A stretch of DNA of 33,019 bases from an uncultured Prevotella sp. (GTDB taxonomy: Bacteria > Bacteroidota > Bacteroidia > Bacteroidales > Bacteroidaceae): contig OMZM01000019.1 of NCBI GenBank assembly GCA_900315545.1, forward strand, positions 1-33,019, in the 5' to 3' direction. Positions 7,102 to 16,327 of the stretch are shown here, in pieces. The notes under the pieces are model-generated. The model did no database searches and was not told where the DNA came from. It saw only the letters and a program-made list of their open reading frames with translations. Made by a program: the position numbers and the translations under genes. Every line of letters begins with the position of its first letter. The first letter of the stretch is position 1.

Positions 7102-9660
7102 ATGAAAATTAAAGCAGACAATGTTAACGAGCCGCAGTGGAAAGAACTGACGGTAAAATCGACTTTGCCCCCAGAATTGAGATGTCTCGACGAACTTTCG
7201 CACAATATGTGGTGGGCATGGAATTATGAGGCACGCGACATGTGGAAAAGTCTTGACGAACAACTGTATGAAGAAGTAAACCATAATCCGGTCTTATTGT
7301 TGGAAAGACTCAGTTATGAACGTAAGGAAACAATAGTCAAGGACGACATTATAATGTCAAAGGTCAGGAACGTATGCAATATGTTCTACGACTACATGAA
7401 CGTTACGCCGGACACTACTCGACCTTCAGTAGCATACTTCAGCATGGAGTATGGACTTAACCAAGTATTGAAAATATATTCCGGTGGTCTCGGCATGCTT
7501 GCCGGCGACTATTTGAAAGAGGCATCCGACAGCAATGTTGACATGTGTGCTGTTGGCTTTCTCTATCGTTTCGGCTATTTCCGTCAGTCGTTGAACATGG
7601 ACGGAGAGCAGATTGCAAACTATGAAGCGCAGAACTTTAACTCACTGCCTGTTGTCCGCCAGCTTGACTGCGACGGCACTCCTATGGTTGTTGACATACC
7701 ATATATGAACTATAACGTACATGCTTATGTGTGGAGAGTGAACGTAGGACGTATTTCGTTGTATCTGCTTGATACAGACAACGATATGAACTCGGAATAT
7801 GACAGACCGATAACACACACACTGTATGGTGGCGACTGGGAAAACAGACTCAAGCAGGAGATTCTTCTTGGTATTGGCGGTATGCTTATGCTGAAGAAAC
7901 TTGGCATTGAGAAAGACATATATCATTGCAACGAAGGACATGCTGCGCTGTGCAACTTGCAGCGTCTGTGCGACTACATAAAGCAGGGACTGACATTCAA
8001 TCAGTCGCTGGAACTCGTCAGAGCATCAAGTCTCTACACGTGCCACACGCCTGTTCCGGCAGGACACGACTATTTTGATGAAACACTGTTTGGCAAGTAT
8101 ATGGGTGGCTATCCTGCCTTGCTTGGTATCACATGGGATGAGTTTATCGGCATGGGACGTCATAATCCGGACGACCATACAGAGCGTTTCAGCATGTCTA
8201 CATTCGCATGCAATACATGTCAGGAGGTAAACGGAGTTAGCAAACTGCATGGTTGGGTAAGTCAAAAGATGTTTGCACCTATTTGGAAGGGATATTATCC
8301 AGAAGAAAATCATGTGGGCTACGTTACCAATGGCGTACATTTCCCATCGTGGGCAGCAACGGAATGGCGCAAGCTGTATGCTAAATATTTCGATTCAACA
8401 TTCATTGGCGACCAGAGCAACGAAAAGATTTGGCATGCCATATACCAGGTGCCAGACAACGAGATATGGGAAACACGCATGGCGTTGAAGAAAAAACTCG
8501 TGAAATACATAAGAGACAAGTTCCGCGAGACATGGCTCAAGAATCAGGGCGACCCTTCACGCGTGGTTTCACTCCTCGAAAAGATAAATCCGGATGCGCT
8601 GATGATAGGATTCTGCCGTCGTTTTGCGACATACAAGCGTGCACATCTGCTGTTTACAGATCTTGAAAGACTTTCAAGGATAGTCAACAATCCAGACCAT
8701 CCAGTGCAGTTTATCTTCTCGGGAAAGGCACATCCAGCTGATGGAGCAGGGCAGGGACTTATCAAGCGTATATTTGAGATAAGCCAGCAGCCGGAATTCT
8801 TGGGAAAGATAATATTCCTCGAAGACTACGATTTCCAGCTTGCGCGACGCTTGGTTTCGGGCGTAGATATCTGGATGAATACACCGACGCGTCCGCTTGA
8901 GGCATCGGGAACATCGGGCGAAAAAGCTGAGATGAACGGTGTTGTCAACCTTTCCGTTCTCGACGGATGGTGGCTCGAAGGCTACCGCGAGGGTGCAGGA
9001 TGGGCTCTGACAGAGAAGCGCACATACGACAATCAGGCATATCAGGACCAGCTCGATGCTGCAACGATATACGGTTTGTTGGAAAACGAGATTATACCTC
9101 TTTATTATAATAAGAACAATCAGGGCTATAGTGAGGACTGGATAAAGGTAATCAAGAACAGTATTGCTACCATTGCGCCACACTATACCATGAAACGCCA
9201 GTTGGACGACTACTTCTCTAAGTTCTACAACAAGGAGGCAAAGCGTTTCAAAATGCTCTCTGCCAACGGCTGTCAGTTGGCTAAGGACATTGCAGCATGG
9301 AAGGAAACTGTTGCTGAGCGATGGGACTCAATACATGTAGTGAGCAAGACGACAGATATTACCGACAGTGGAATAGAAACCGGAAAGGAATATGTATTGA
9401 GGTACGTCATTGATGCTCAGGGACTTGATAACGCCATCGGGCTGGAGTTTGTTACGTTGCATGCTGACGAAAACGGCGAAGAAAGGATTTATCAGGTTAT
9501 TCCGTTCTCTGCAGAGAGCAACGACGGCAACCTGTATACGTTTACATGCAAGGTTGTCATAGATGATGCGGGCACGTTCCATTCATGTGTGCGTATGTAT
9601 CCAAACGACGACCGTCTGCCGCACCGACAGGATTTCTGCTATGTGAAGTGGTTAGATTAG
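7102..9660 (+). CDS. glgP: Alpha-glucan (glycogen) phosphorylase, GT35
   Basis: This is an 852-residue PLP-dependent enzyme that releases glucose 1-phosphate from the ends of glycogen or maltodextrin. The N-terminal ~100 residues match the DUF3417 extension of the bacterial/archaeal phosphorylase subfamily ([16 protein letters not shown]). [20 protein letters not shown] is the conserved phosphorylase core entry. Near the C-terminus, [14 protein letters not shown] contains the expected PLP lysine, K608. The final ~100 residues are beta-rich. The gene follows glycogen synthase by 12 nt, so synthesis and breakdown of the polymer are coupled in one transcript. It ends at a strong terminator. No branching or debranching enzyme is in the window. 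Confidence 0.93.
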   Translation: MKIKADNVNEPQWKELTVKSTLPPELRCLDELSHNMWWAWNYEARDMWKSLDEQLYEEVNHNPVLLLERLSYERKETIVKDDIIMSKVRNVCNMFYDYMNVTPDTTRPSVAYFSMEYGLNQVLKIYSGGLGMLAGDYLKEASDSNVDMCAVGFLYRFGYFRQSLNMDGEQIANYEAQNFNSLPVVRQLDCDGTPMVVDIPYMNYNVHAYVWRVNVGRISLYLLDTDNDMNSEYDRPITHTLYGGDWENRLKQEILLGIGGMLMLKKLGIEKDIYHCNEGHAALCNLQRLCDYIKQGLTFNQSLELVRASSLYTCHTPVPAGHDYFDETLFGKYMGGYPALLGITWDEFIGMGRHNPDDHTERFSMSTFACNTCQEVNGVSKLHGWVSQKMFAPIWKGYYPEENHVGYVTNGVHFPSWAATEWRKLYAKYFDSTFIGDQSNEKIWHAIYQVPDNEIWETRMALKKKLVKYIRDKFRETWLKNQGDPSRVVSLLEKINPDALMIGFCRRFATYKRAHLLFTDLERLSRIVNNPDHPVQFIFSGKAHPADGAGQGLIKRIFEISQQPEFLGKIIFLEDYDFQLARRLVSGVDIWMNTPTRPLEASGTSGEKAEMNGVVNLSVLDGWWLEGYREGAGWALTEKRTYDNQAYQDQLDAATIYGLLENEIIPLYYNKNNQGYSEDWIKVIKNSIATIAPHYTMKRQLDDYFSKFYNKEAKRFKMLSANGCQLAKDIAAWKETVAERWDSIHVVSKTTDITDSGIETGKEYVLRYVIDAQGLDNAIGLEFVTLHADENGEERIYQVIPFSAESNDGNLYTFTCKVVIDDAGTFHSCVRMYPNDDRLPHRQDFCYVKWLD

Positions 9661-9666
9661 AATACA

Positions 9667-9700
9667 AAAAAGAGATGTCTTCATTCAGACATCTCTTTTT
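9667..9700. terminator. Bidirectional terminator overlapping the end of the lipoprotein gene
   Basis: A 14-bp stem (9667-9680 with 9687-9700) closes a 6-nt loop. The stem ends are A-run and T-run, so it serves both the phosphorylase and the convergent lipoprotein gene. The last codons and stop of the lipoprotein gene (from 9681) lie inside the hairpin. Confidence 0.92.
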
Positions 9701-10301
9701 CTTTCTTCTTGTTTATTATTTCTTTTCGTGTCTTTTTGTCCAATATATCTTCCGGCATTGAGGTAATAATATAATCGCCAAGTTTATTGTCGAGGTTGTC
9801 GTATGCAAACTGTCTTACGCAAAGCGAACATTCTCTGATAATTTTCTCAAGTTTTCTTGCCACTTCTTTGCCGTCTTCTGTCATTCGGCTGCTGTTCTCC
9901 ATAGTGGAATTTATCATCATGGCATAGTGGAACACGGAGTCGTTAAACCGTTGCCACTCATTGTTCAGTGTCGTTCCCTTTACCCTTGATTTCAGTGGCG
10001 TTGTGCTTAGGTCTATGTCTATGTTGCCGTTCTCAAGGAAGAATACGGCGTTCTGCTCAGGGTATTTGGCGCGGTAGATCATTGCCATTCTTGCAGAGTC
10101 GGCATGTCCATGCAGCCTGAATTCCTTTCCCTTTACGATTATCGTGTCGGCAGGTGTTCCCTGTTTCAGGTCGTAAGACAATATCAGAGTGTCCTTGTCC
10201 TTGATGTTTTTCGCTTTACCTTTTATATAGTAAGAGTCAGACTGGCATGCTGCAAATGTCATGCAGGATAGTGCCAGTCCGAATAATGTGGCATATTTCA
10301 T
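9681..10301 (-). CDS. DUF4369-type lipoprotein
   Basis: This is a 206-residue protein with a lipoprotein signal ending in the lipobox FAAC (C19), so it should be anchored in a membrane and face the periplasm or surface. The segment YYIKGKAKNIKDKDTLILSY with DTIIVKGKEFRLHG is typical of DUF4369, a beta-sandwich domain common in Bacteroidota. In many relatives DUF4369 precedes a thioredoxin/AhpC-TSA domain. That domain is absent here, and residues 130-206 are helical and end in a Lys/Glu-rich tail (TRKEIINKKKEKEMSE). Two cysteines in RECSLCVRQF form a C-x2-C pair, but the context is not a thioredoxin fold. The gene lies 11 nt downstream of prs and is probably co-transcribed with it. Function unknown. 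Confidence 0.78.
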   Translation of the reverse strand: MKYATLFGLALSCMTFAACQSDSYYIKGKAKNIKDKDTLILSYDLKQGTPADTIIVKGKEFRLHGHADSARMAMIYRAKYPEQNAVFFLENGNIDIDLSTTPLKSRVKGTTLNNEWQRFNDSVFHYAMMINSTMENSSRMTEDGKEVARKLEKIIRECSLCVRQFAYDNLDNKLGDYIITSMPEDILDKKTRKEIINKKKEKEMSE

Positions 10302-10312
10302 ATACCTTATAC

Positions 10313-11248
10313 TTATAAAAGATATTGTGAGCTTATGCTTTCGTTGTTTTCAACTCTGCGTATGGTTTCAGCAAACATTTCTGCAACGGACAGCTGTTTT
10401 ACCTTGCTGCATCCGTTGTTGTAAGGAATGGAGTTTGTGAAAACTATTTCTTTCAGTGCCGATGCTTCTACTCTTTCGTTAGCCGGTCCGCTCATGACGC
10501 AGTGCGAAGCGCATGCCCTGACGCTCTTTGCACCTGCTTCCATCATTACGTCGGCAGCCTTAGTGATTGTTCCTGCTGTGTCTACCATGTCGTCGACGAT
10601 GACGACATTCTTGCCTTTTACGTCGCCGATAATCTGTATTGTGTCTACCACGTTGGCCTTTGCTCTTGTCTTGTTGCACAGTACGATCGGACATCCCAGA
10701 TATTTTGCGTAAGTGTTGGCGCGTTTCGAGCCGCCCATGTCTGGCGAGGCAATGACGAGGTCTTCAAGGTTGAGGCTCTGCAGGTATGGCAGAATAACTC
10801 CCGAAGCGTAGAGGTGGTCTACCGGAACATTGAAGAATCCCTGTATCTGGTCTGCGTGCAGGTCCATAGTTATCAGTCGGTCGATGCCTGCTACCATCAG
10901 TAAATCAGCAACGAGCTTGGCTCCTATGCTTACTCTTGGCTTGTCCTTGCGGTCCTGGCGTGCCCATCCGAAATATGGAATTACAGCGTTTATAGTCCTT
11001 GCAGAAGCACGCTTGGCTGCGTCAATCATCAGAAGAAGCTCCATCAGGTTGTCAGAGTTAGGAAATGTGCTCTGTACGAGGAAGACATCCTTTCCTCTGA
11101 TAGATTCTTCGTAATAAACTGCAAATTCTCCATCCGAGAAGCGTGTTGTCAGCAGGTTTCCTAATGGACAATTCAAACTTTCGCAGATTTTTTCTGCAAG
11201 ATATCTCGTCTGCGTACCCGAGAAAACTAAGAAAGAGTTGTTGCTCAT
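10313..11248 (-). CDS. prs: Ribose-phosphate pyrophosphokinase (PRPP synthetase)
   Basis: This 311-residue cytoplasmic enzyme transfers pyrophosphate from ATP to ribose 5-phosphate, giving PRPP for nucleotide, His and Trp synthesis. Family signatures are all present: FSDGEFAVYYEESIRG, the ATP-binding region GWARQDRKDKPR, MDLHADQIQGFF, and the PRPP-binding loop VVIVDDMVDTAGT. The length is standard. The ATG at 11248 follows a complete promoter by about 60 nt. The DUF4369 lipoprotein follows in the same direction. Upstream is the divergent nspC, with a dispersed repeat between them. Confidence 0.96.
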   Translation of the reverse strand: MSNNSFLVFSGTQTRYLAEKICESLNCPLGNLLTTRFSDGEFAVYYEESIRGKDVFLVQSTFPNSDNLMELLLMIDAAKRASARTINAVIPYFGWARQDRKDKPRVSIGAKLVADLLMVAGIDRLITMDLHADQIQGFFNVPVDHLYASGVILPYLQSLNLEDLVIASPDMGGSKRANTYAKYLGCPIVLCNKTRAKANVVDTIQIIGDVKGKNVVIVDDMVDTAGTITKAADVMMEAGAKSVRACASHCVMSGPANERVEASALKEIVFTNSIPYNNGCSKVKQLSVAEMFAETIRRVENNESISSQYLL

Positions 11249-11308
11249 TTTTGATTTAAGAATTATAATTGGTTATACATGAATTCGGCTTGTTCATAAA
11301 ATCACTTG

Positions 11309-11339
11309 CAAAGTTAACATTATGACCAAACATTTCAAA
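11309..11339 (-). promoter_or_regulatory. Promoter for prs
   Basis: On the minus strand TTTG (complement of 11336-11339), a 19-nt spacer, then TAACTTTG (complement of 11309-11316). A good match to the Bacteroidota consensus. Confidence 0.75.
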
Positions 11340-11400
11340 ATAAAATCATAATTATTTTTCCTTATTTTGAAATTACCAACTCGTAGCCGTTTTGTATTCT

Positions 11401-11824
11401 CCTGCAAAAACCGTGCCAAACTCGTCTGGATTTTCTTCAGAGACGAAAAAGTATGAAAATTTTTGACAGACAAAAACTCTCCAAATAGAATTGCAACAGC
11501 TGCTGAAAGTGCAAATTTGTGTTAATTTCCGAGCCGGATGTAATTGTTAAAAATGTCAAAGAGTATCTTTGAGGCTCCTATTTTGCATATTTGGGCTTGT
11601 TAGGCATAATGTTTAAGACCCTCAAACACTATGTCTGACCTCCTCAAACACACTGTTTGACAATCTCAAACATACTCTTTGACAATTTTAACACTTGTAT
11701 TTCCTGTGTGAAAGACGTATATTTTGTGATAATAAGCTGACTGTCAGACGAATACAGAGATGCGCGAAAAACGGGCATATTTTGCCCCTGCAATTTTCAA
11801 AACGACTTTCGTTGGCATTCTCGC
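11401..11824 (-). repeat. Dispersed ~424-bp repeat, copy B (complete)
   Basis: Reverse-complemented, this matches the copy at 27082-27505 over its whole length, and both are 424 nt. It opens with gcgagaatgcc, two variable bases and cgaaagtcgttttgaaaatt (complement of 11792-11824). It continues through the inverted-repeat core (11545-11693), then the ggaaattaac and ctatttggagagtttttgtc blocks shared with copy A, and closes with tttggcacggtttttgcagg. It fills most of the region between the prs promoter and the nspC promoter. I find no credible coding frame in it. Single-base divergence is frequent but length is conserved. Confidence 0.85.
11545..11693. repeat. Inverted-repeat core of repeat copy B
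   Basis: The 149-nt core starts tgttaaaaatgtcaaagagt and ends actctttgacaattttaaca, so its ends are near-perfect inverted repeats. On the minus strand it holds successive ~22-nt units of the form TTGTCAAA-N-TTTGAG, each itself a short palindrome. The whole core could fold into a long imperfect hairpin in RNA or extruded DNA. Confidence 0.8.
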
Positions 11825-11980
11825 GACAGTAAATGTGCAAAAAATGATTAACATCTGAAAGATGCAGCAGGACGAAAAATGTATGATAACGCTGTCTTGC
11901 CAACTTCTCAACAAGACTTAAATCTTGAAAATAATTAGTTATAATAATATAAATAGGTATAGAAATCATTTCAAATTGTT

Positions 11981-11988
11981 TATCTTTG
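11981..11988 (+). promoter_or_regulatory. Promoter -7 element for nspC
   Basis: TATCTTTG, matching TAnnTTTG, lies 25 nt before the nspC ATG. No TTTG at the usual upstream distance. Confidence 0.6.
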
Positions 11989-12013
11989 CAGATAATATTA
12001 CAAAACGCAATAA

Positions 12014-13165
12014 ATGAAAGATATATACACATCGCTGACGAAACCTTGCTACGTCGTAGAGGAACGACTGCTGCGCCGCAACCTGCAACTTATCTCGTCG
12101 GTAGCCAAACGCGCTGATATAGAGATAATTCTGGCGTTCAAGGCATTTGCTCTATGGAAGACTTTTCCCATTTTTCTCGACTATATAGACTCGTCTACGG
12201 CAAGTTCTCTCGGCGAGGCAATGCTCTCGCACGAGTATTTCAGGCATACTCACACGTATTCGCCTGCATATACCGACTACGAGATAGACCAGATGGCGGC
12301 AGTTTCGAGCCATCTGACGTTCAACTCGATGTCGCAGTACGAATGCTATTCGGAACGCGCCAGAGGCGTCAATCCCGACATCTCTTTCGGCATACGCGTA
12401 AATCCGGAATACTCGGAAGTGGAAACCGAACTCTACAACCCATGTGCCAGAGGCTCTCGCTTCGGCGTGCTCGACAGTCAACTGCCCGACCAACTGCCAT
12501 CTGACATAGACGGATTTCATTGCCATTGCCACTGCGAGAGTGGGGCAGACGTATTCAGCCGCACGCTCGTGCACATAGAGAAACACTTCTCAAAATGGTT
12601 CGGGCAGATAAAGTGGATCAACTTCGGAGGAGGTCATCTGATGACTCGCAGCGACTACGACATTGACCTTCTGATTGCCACGCTCAACGACTTTCATGTC
12701 CGTTATCCACATCTTAAACTGATAATGGAACCCGGAAGTGCATTCGCTTGGCAGACAGGAGTTTTGGTATCGAAGGTTGTAGACATTGTTGAGAATGGCG
12801 GAATAAAGACGGCGATACTCAATGTCAGTTTCACTTGCCACATGCCCGACTGCTTGGAGATGCCATATTTCCCAGTCGTGAGAGGAGCCGAACACGTCGG
12901 GTCGCTGACCGAAGACGATGGAAAAACATACCGTCTCGGCGGATGCAGTTGCCTGTCGGGCGACTATCTCGGCTACTGGAAATTTGACAAGCCATTGAAC
13001 GTAGGCGACACGATAGTCTTTGAAGACATGATACACTATACAACCGTGAAAACAAACATGTTCAACGGCATCAGCCACCCGTCAGTCGCAATGCTCACCG
13101 CAGACGACAGACTCGTCATGCTGCGCGAATACGGAAGCGAAGACTATAAGTCCAGAATGGACTGA
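12014..13165 (+). CDS. nspC: Carboxynorspermidine/carboxyspermidine decarboxylase
   Basis: This is a 383-residue PLP enzyme of the alanine-racemase-fold (fold III) decarboxylases. It makes spermidine or norspermidine from the carboxylated precursor in the alternative polyamine pathway common in Bacteroidota. PCYVVEERLLRRNL at the N-terminus and ILAFKAFALW with the PLP lysine K43 are typical. FHCHCHCESGAD, INFGGGH and MEPGSAFAW form the phosphate-binding and active-site loops. GGCSCLSGDYLGYW (C311/C313) is the family's C-terminal active-site cysteine motif. The length is normal. It is a single gene here. The partner carboxynorspermidine synthase is not in the window, so the pathway must be completed elsewhere. 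Confidence 0.92.
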   Translation: MKDIYTSLTKPCYVVEERLLRRNLQLISSVAKRADIEIILAFKAFALWKTFPIFLDYIDSSTASSLGEAMLSHEYFRHTHTYSPAYTDYEIDQMAAVSSHLTFNSMSQYECYSERARGVNPDISFGIRVNPEYSEVETELYNPCARGSRFGVLDSQLPDQLPSDIDGFHCHCHCESGADVFSRTLVHIEKHFSKWFGQIKWINFGGGHLMTRSDYDIDLLIATLNDFHVRYPHLKLIMEPGSAFAWQTGVLVSKVVDIVENGGIKTAILNVSFTCHMPDCLEMPYFPVVRGAEHVGSLTEDDGKTYRLGGCSCLSGDYLGYWKFDKPLNVGDTIVFEDMIHYTTVKTNMFNGISHPSVAMLTADDRLVMLREYGSEDYKSRMD

Positions 13166-13299
13166 CACTGCCAGCGGAAACACCAAACCCACACGTCGGC
13201 TCGTTCGACAGCAACAAGACGGCAGGCAGAGTTTTTGTTTTAGTTATCTTTTTTAATATTATTTAGACCCGAATCTTCTTTAAATACCTATTATAATTG

Positions 13300-13307
13300 T
13301 ACTTTTG
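13300..13307 (+). promoter_or_regulatory. Promoter -7 element for the moxR-bat operon
   Basis: TACTTTTG, matching TAnnTTTG, lies 41 nt upstream of the moxR ATG. The upstream box is only TTCT at the expected spacing. No other TAnnTTTG was noted between the tightly spaced genes downstream, so it may drive the whole block. Confidence 0.6.
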
Positions 13308-13348
13308 CACGAAATAAGAATTAAGTAAATAACAGAAAAACAACAGTT

Positions 13349-14344
13349 ATGTCAGAAACAATAAACATAAGCGAACTAAGCGGCATCATAGAGGAAAAAC
13401 ATACATTTGTAGCAAACGTAACAAATGCCATGCAGACCGTAATCGTCGGTCAGAAGCATCTTGTCGACTCATTGCTTATTGGTTTGCTCAGCGACGGTCA
13501 CATTCTGCTCGAAGGTGTGCCCGGTCTCGCCAAGACACTTGCCATAAAGACACTGTCGCAGGTGGTCGACTGCAAGTTCTCGAGAATACAGTTCACTCCC
13601 GACCTTCTGCCTGCCGATGTCGTGGGAACGATGGTCTATTCGCAGAGAGATGAGAAATTCAACATAAAGAAAGGTCCTATATTTGCCAACTTCATTCTTG
13701 CCGACGAAATCAACCGTGCTCCGGCAAAGGTGCAGAGTGCGCTGCTCGAGGCAATGGAGGAAAGGCAAGTAACCATAGGCGACGAGACATTCCGTCTGCC
13801 AGACCCGTTCCTTGTGCTCGCAACCCAAAACCCGATAGAGCAGGAGGGTACATATCAGTTGCCCGAAGCACAGACCGACCGATTCATGCTTAAAGTAGTC
13901 ATAGACTATCCGACGCTCGACGAGGAGAAACTCATCATCCGCGAAAACCTGACAGGCAGCATGCCTACAGTCAAGGCAGTAACATCGGAAGAGGAAGTAA
14001 CCGAAATACGCAAGGTCGTAAGACAGGTTTACATCGACGAGAAGATAGAACAATATATAGCCGATATAGTCTTTGCTACGCGTTATCCAGACCGCTACGG
14101 CTTGCCGGAACTGAAAGACATGATAACATTTGGCGGCAGCCCGCGTGCAAGCATCAATCTTGCAAAGGCATCGCGAGCATTCGCTTTTCTTAAACATCGT
14201 GCCTATGTAGTGCCGGAAGACGTGAGGGCAGTGGTCTACGACGTGCTGCGCCACAGAATAGGACTGTCTTATGAGGCAGAGGCTAACGCTATTGCAACCG
14301 AAGAGATAATAAGCAGGATAGTTAACAAAGTAGAGGTTCCATAA
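13349..14344 (+). CDS. MoxR-family AAA+ ATPase
   Basis: This 331-residue cytoplasmic AAA+ ATPase is the usual first gene of Bat operons, where it is thought to act as a chaperone that remodels or activates VWA-domain partners. Walker A is GVPGLAKT (56-63), Walker B is FILADEINRAP (D119, E120), and sensor 1 lies in VLATQNPIEQEGTYQLPEAQ, followed by TDRFMLK. The C-terminal lid domain contains FGGSPRASINLAKASRAFA. The length is normal. Its stop overlaps the start of the DUF58 gene by one base (TAATG), implying translational coupling. Confidence 0.94.
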   Translation: MSETINISELSGIIEEKHTFVANVTNAMQTVIVGQKHLVDSLLIGLLSDGHILLEGVPGLAKTLAIKTLSQVVDCKFSRIQFTPDLLPADVVGTMVYSQRDEKFNIKKGPIFANFILADEINRAPAKVQSALLEAMEERQVTIGDETFRLPDPFLVLATQNPIEQEGTYQLPEAQTDRFMLKVVIDYPTLDEEKLIIRENLTGSMPTVKAVTSEEEVTEIRKVVRQVYIDEKIEQYIADIVFATRYPDRYGLPELKDMITFGGSPRASINLAKASRAFAFLKHRAYVVPEDVRAVVYDVLRHRIGLSYEAEANAIATEEIISRIVNKVEVP

Positions 14345-15213
14345 TGTCGATGGAAAGTCTAATAAGCAGAGTAAGACATATTGAGATAAAGACACGCCGT
14401 CTGAGTCAGAACTTTTTTGCAGGACAATACCATTCTGCATTCAAGGGTCGTGGCATGGCATTTGCCGAAGTGCGCGAATATCAGTATGGCGACGATGTCA
14501 GAGATATAGACTGGAACGTAACGGCACGCTTCAATAAGCCTTATATAAAGGTGTTTGAGGAAGAACGCGAACTGACCGTCATGCTGCTTATCGACGTCAG
14601 TGGCTCGACAGATTTCGGTACGTCGAAGATGACAAAGCGCGACATGGTAGCCGAAATAGCAGCCACGCTTGCTTTCAGCGCCATACAGAACAACGACAAG
14701 ATAGGCGTAGTGTTCTTTTCAGACAAGATAGAAAAATATATTCCGCCTAAGAAAGGACGTCGCCATATACTGTATATCATTCGCGAACTGCTCACCCTCA
14801 AGCCGACAAGCAAACTGACAAACATAAACAATGCCATTGAGTTTCTGAACGGAGTTGTTAAGCGCAGCTGCACCGTTTTCCTCATAAGCGATTTCTATAC
14901 GTCTGACAGTTATGAGCATTCGCTGACGATGTGCAACAGGAAGAACGACGTCGTAGCCATTCAGGTTTACGACCGACTGGCAAAAGAACTACCTAACGTC
15001 GGATTGCTGACAATAGCCGATGCTGAGACGGGCAATGAGATGATAATCGACACATCGTCGCACAGGGTGCGCGCGGCACATTCTATGGCATGGATAGACA
15101 AGAAACATGAGTTGCACGATATATTTGTCAGAAGCAAGATAGACAACGTGGCAATAGCAACTCACGAAGACTATGTCAGCAAACTGATGAATCTGTTTAA
15201 AATGAGAGCATAG
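14344..15213 (+). CDS. DUF58 domain protein of the Bat operon
   Basis: This is a 289-residue soluble protein. The DUF58 core reads YGDDVRDIDWNVTARFNKP and leads directly into a von Willebrand A-like fold, with the metal-site motif DVSGS (D84, S86, S88) and a second strand VFLISDFYTSD. DUF58 proteins accompany MoxR ATPases and are presumed adaptors. There are no membrane segments. Start and stop are tightly packed: a one-base overlap with moxR and 4 nt before the next gene. Confidence 0.92.
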   Translation: MSMESLISRVRHIEIKTRRLSQNFFAGQYHSAFKGRGMAFAEVREYQYGDDVRDIDWNVTARFNKPYIKVFEEERELTVMLLIDVSGSTDFGTSKMTKRDMVAEIAATLAFSAIQNNDKIGVVFFSDKIEKYIPPKKGRRHILYIIRELLTLKPTSKLTNINNAIEFLNGVVKRSCTVFLISDFYTSDSYEHSLTMCNRKNDVVAIQVYDRLAKELPNVGLLTIADAETGNEMIIDTSSHRVRAAHSMAWIDKKHELHDIFVRSKIDNVAIATHEDYVSKLMNLFKMRA

Positions 15214-15217
15214 GAAA

Positions 15218-16297
15218 ATGAAAAGAATATATAGAAACATATTATTCCTTACGTTTCTTCTATTGGCAACAGTCAGTGTCAAGGCACAGGTAACGGTCAA
15301 GGCTGAACTCGATTCAGTGCAGATGCAGATAGGCGCACAGGTGCACATGACTATAAGCGCCATGCTGCCGGAAGACGGACAGGTTGTGTTTCCGTCGCTA
15401 AAGGCAGGAGAGGAGATAACAGAAGGTGTAGAGATTGTAAGTTTGGGCGATGTAAAAGAAAAGGGAGAATCTGACGGAATGAAGACCGTTTCGAGGATAT
15501 ACACCCTAACATCGTTTGCAGATACGACATACAATATACCTTCGCAGACCGTCAGGATTAACGGAAAAGAATATACTACCAATGCGTTGAGTCTGAAAGT
15601 GCTTACAATTGAAACGGATTCGCTGAAGGAAGGAGAGTTCTATCCGGAAAAAGACATACAGAAAAATCCTTTCATGCTGAAAGAATGGGCATGGCTTCTG
15701 GCATTCGTGTTGTTGCTGGCCGTTCTATGCTTCGTATTTGTTTATATATACGGAAAACGTAAAAACAATTCACCAATAGTACGCGTGAAGAAAAGCAAGA
15801 CGCTGAAACCTCACGAAAAAGCCTTGCTGGAAATAAGCAAAATAAAGGCAGAATATGGAAAAGACGAATATGGCGACCAGAAGAAATATTATACTCAACT
15901 GACGGACATACTGCGTATATATATGCAAGAACGCTTCGGCTTCAACGCTATGGAGATGACAAGCAGTGAGATAATCGACATTTTGGAAAAAGAACAGGAT
16001 GAAACAAAACTGAAAGAACTGAGAACTGTATTTGCTACGGCTGATCTCGTGAAGTTTGCAAAGCATACTACATACTCTGCTGAGAACGAAAACAATATGG
16101 AAAGTGTCGTTAACTTCATAAACGCAACAAAAAAGGCGGACGAAGAATACAGCGACAAGGAGGTTGCCGTGCCAGTGGAAGACATAAGGAAAAACACAAG
16201 ACGAAACATACAAACTTTTGTTCTTGTCGTGCTTGCAATGATAATGACAGCCATTATTATATTCATAATTTGGCGCGTATTCTCTTTAATAGAGTAA
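15218..16297 (+). CDS. BatD-like membrane protein of the Bat operon
   Basis: The protein has 359 residues: a signal peptide (cleavage near A23, VKAQ), a periplasmic beta-rich domain of about 130 residues (VTVKAELDSVQMQIGAQV, as in BatD repeats), a transmembrane helix at about 157-178, a cytoplasmic helical stretch (KYYTQLTDILRIYMQERFGF) and a second membrane helix near 333-352. It resembles a half-size BatD and occupies the place between DUF58 and batA where Bacteroidota operons carry such a protein. Its exact function is unknown. It probably helps assemble the Bat complex in the inner membrane. Confidence 0.75.
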   Translation: MKRIYRNILFLTFLLLATVSVKAQVTVKAELDSVQMQIGAQVHMTISAMLPEDGQVVFPSLKAGEEITEGVEIVSLGDVKEKGESDGMKTVSRIYTLTSFADTTYNIPSQTVRINGKEYTTNALSLKVLTIETDSLKEGEFYPEKDIQKNPFMLKEWAWLLAFVLLLAVLCFVFVYIYGKRKNNSPIVRVKKSKTLKPHEKALLEISKIKAEYGKDEYGDQKKYYTQLTDILRIYMQERFGFNAMEMTSSEIIDILEKEQDETKLKELRTVFATADLVKFAKHTTYSAENENNMESVVNFINATKKADEEYSDKEVAVPVEDIRKNTRRNIQTFVLVVLAMIMTAIIIFIIWRVFSLIE

Positions 16298-16327
16298 AAC
16301 TGTTGAGTTTAGAAGAAAGAGTTAACT

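Noticed and set aside
11688-12032. 114-codon minus-strand frame between prs and nspC
   Set aside because: It overlaps the nspC promoter and start and the edge of repeat copy B. The sequence is low in meaning and not shared with copy C.
13166-13299. Terminator after nspC
   Set aside because: ctgcc and ggcag segments exist and a T-rich stretch follows, but I could not draw a convincing single stem.
13469-14440. 323-codon frame antisense to moxR
   Set aside because: Shadow of a highly conserved AAA+ gene. The translated sequence is Cys/His/Tyr-rich and resembles no protein.
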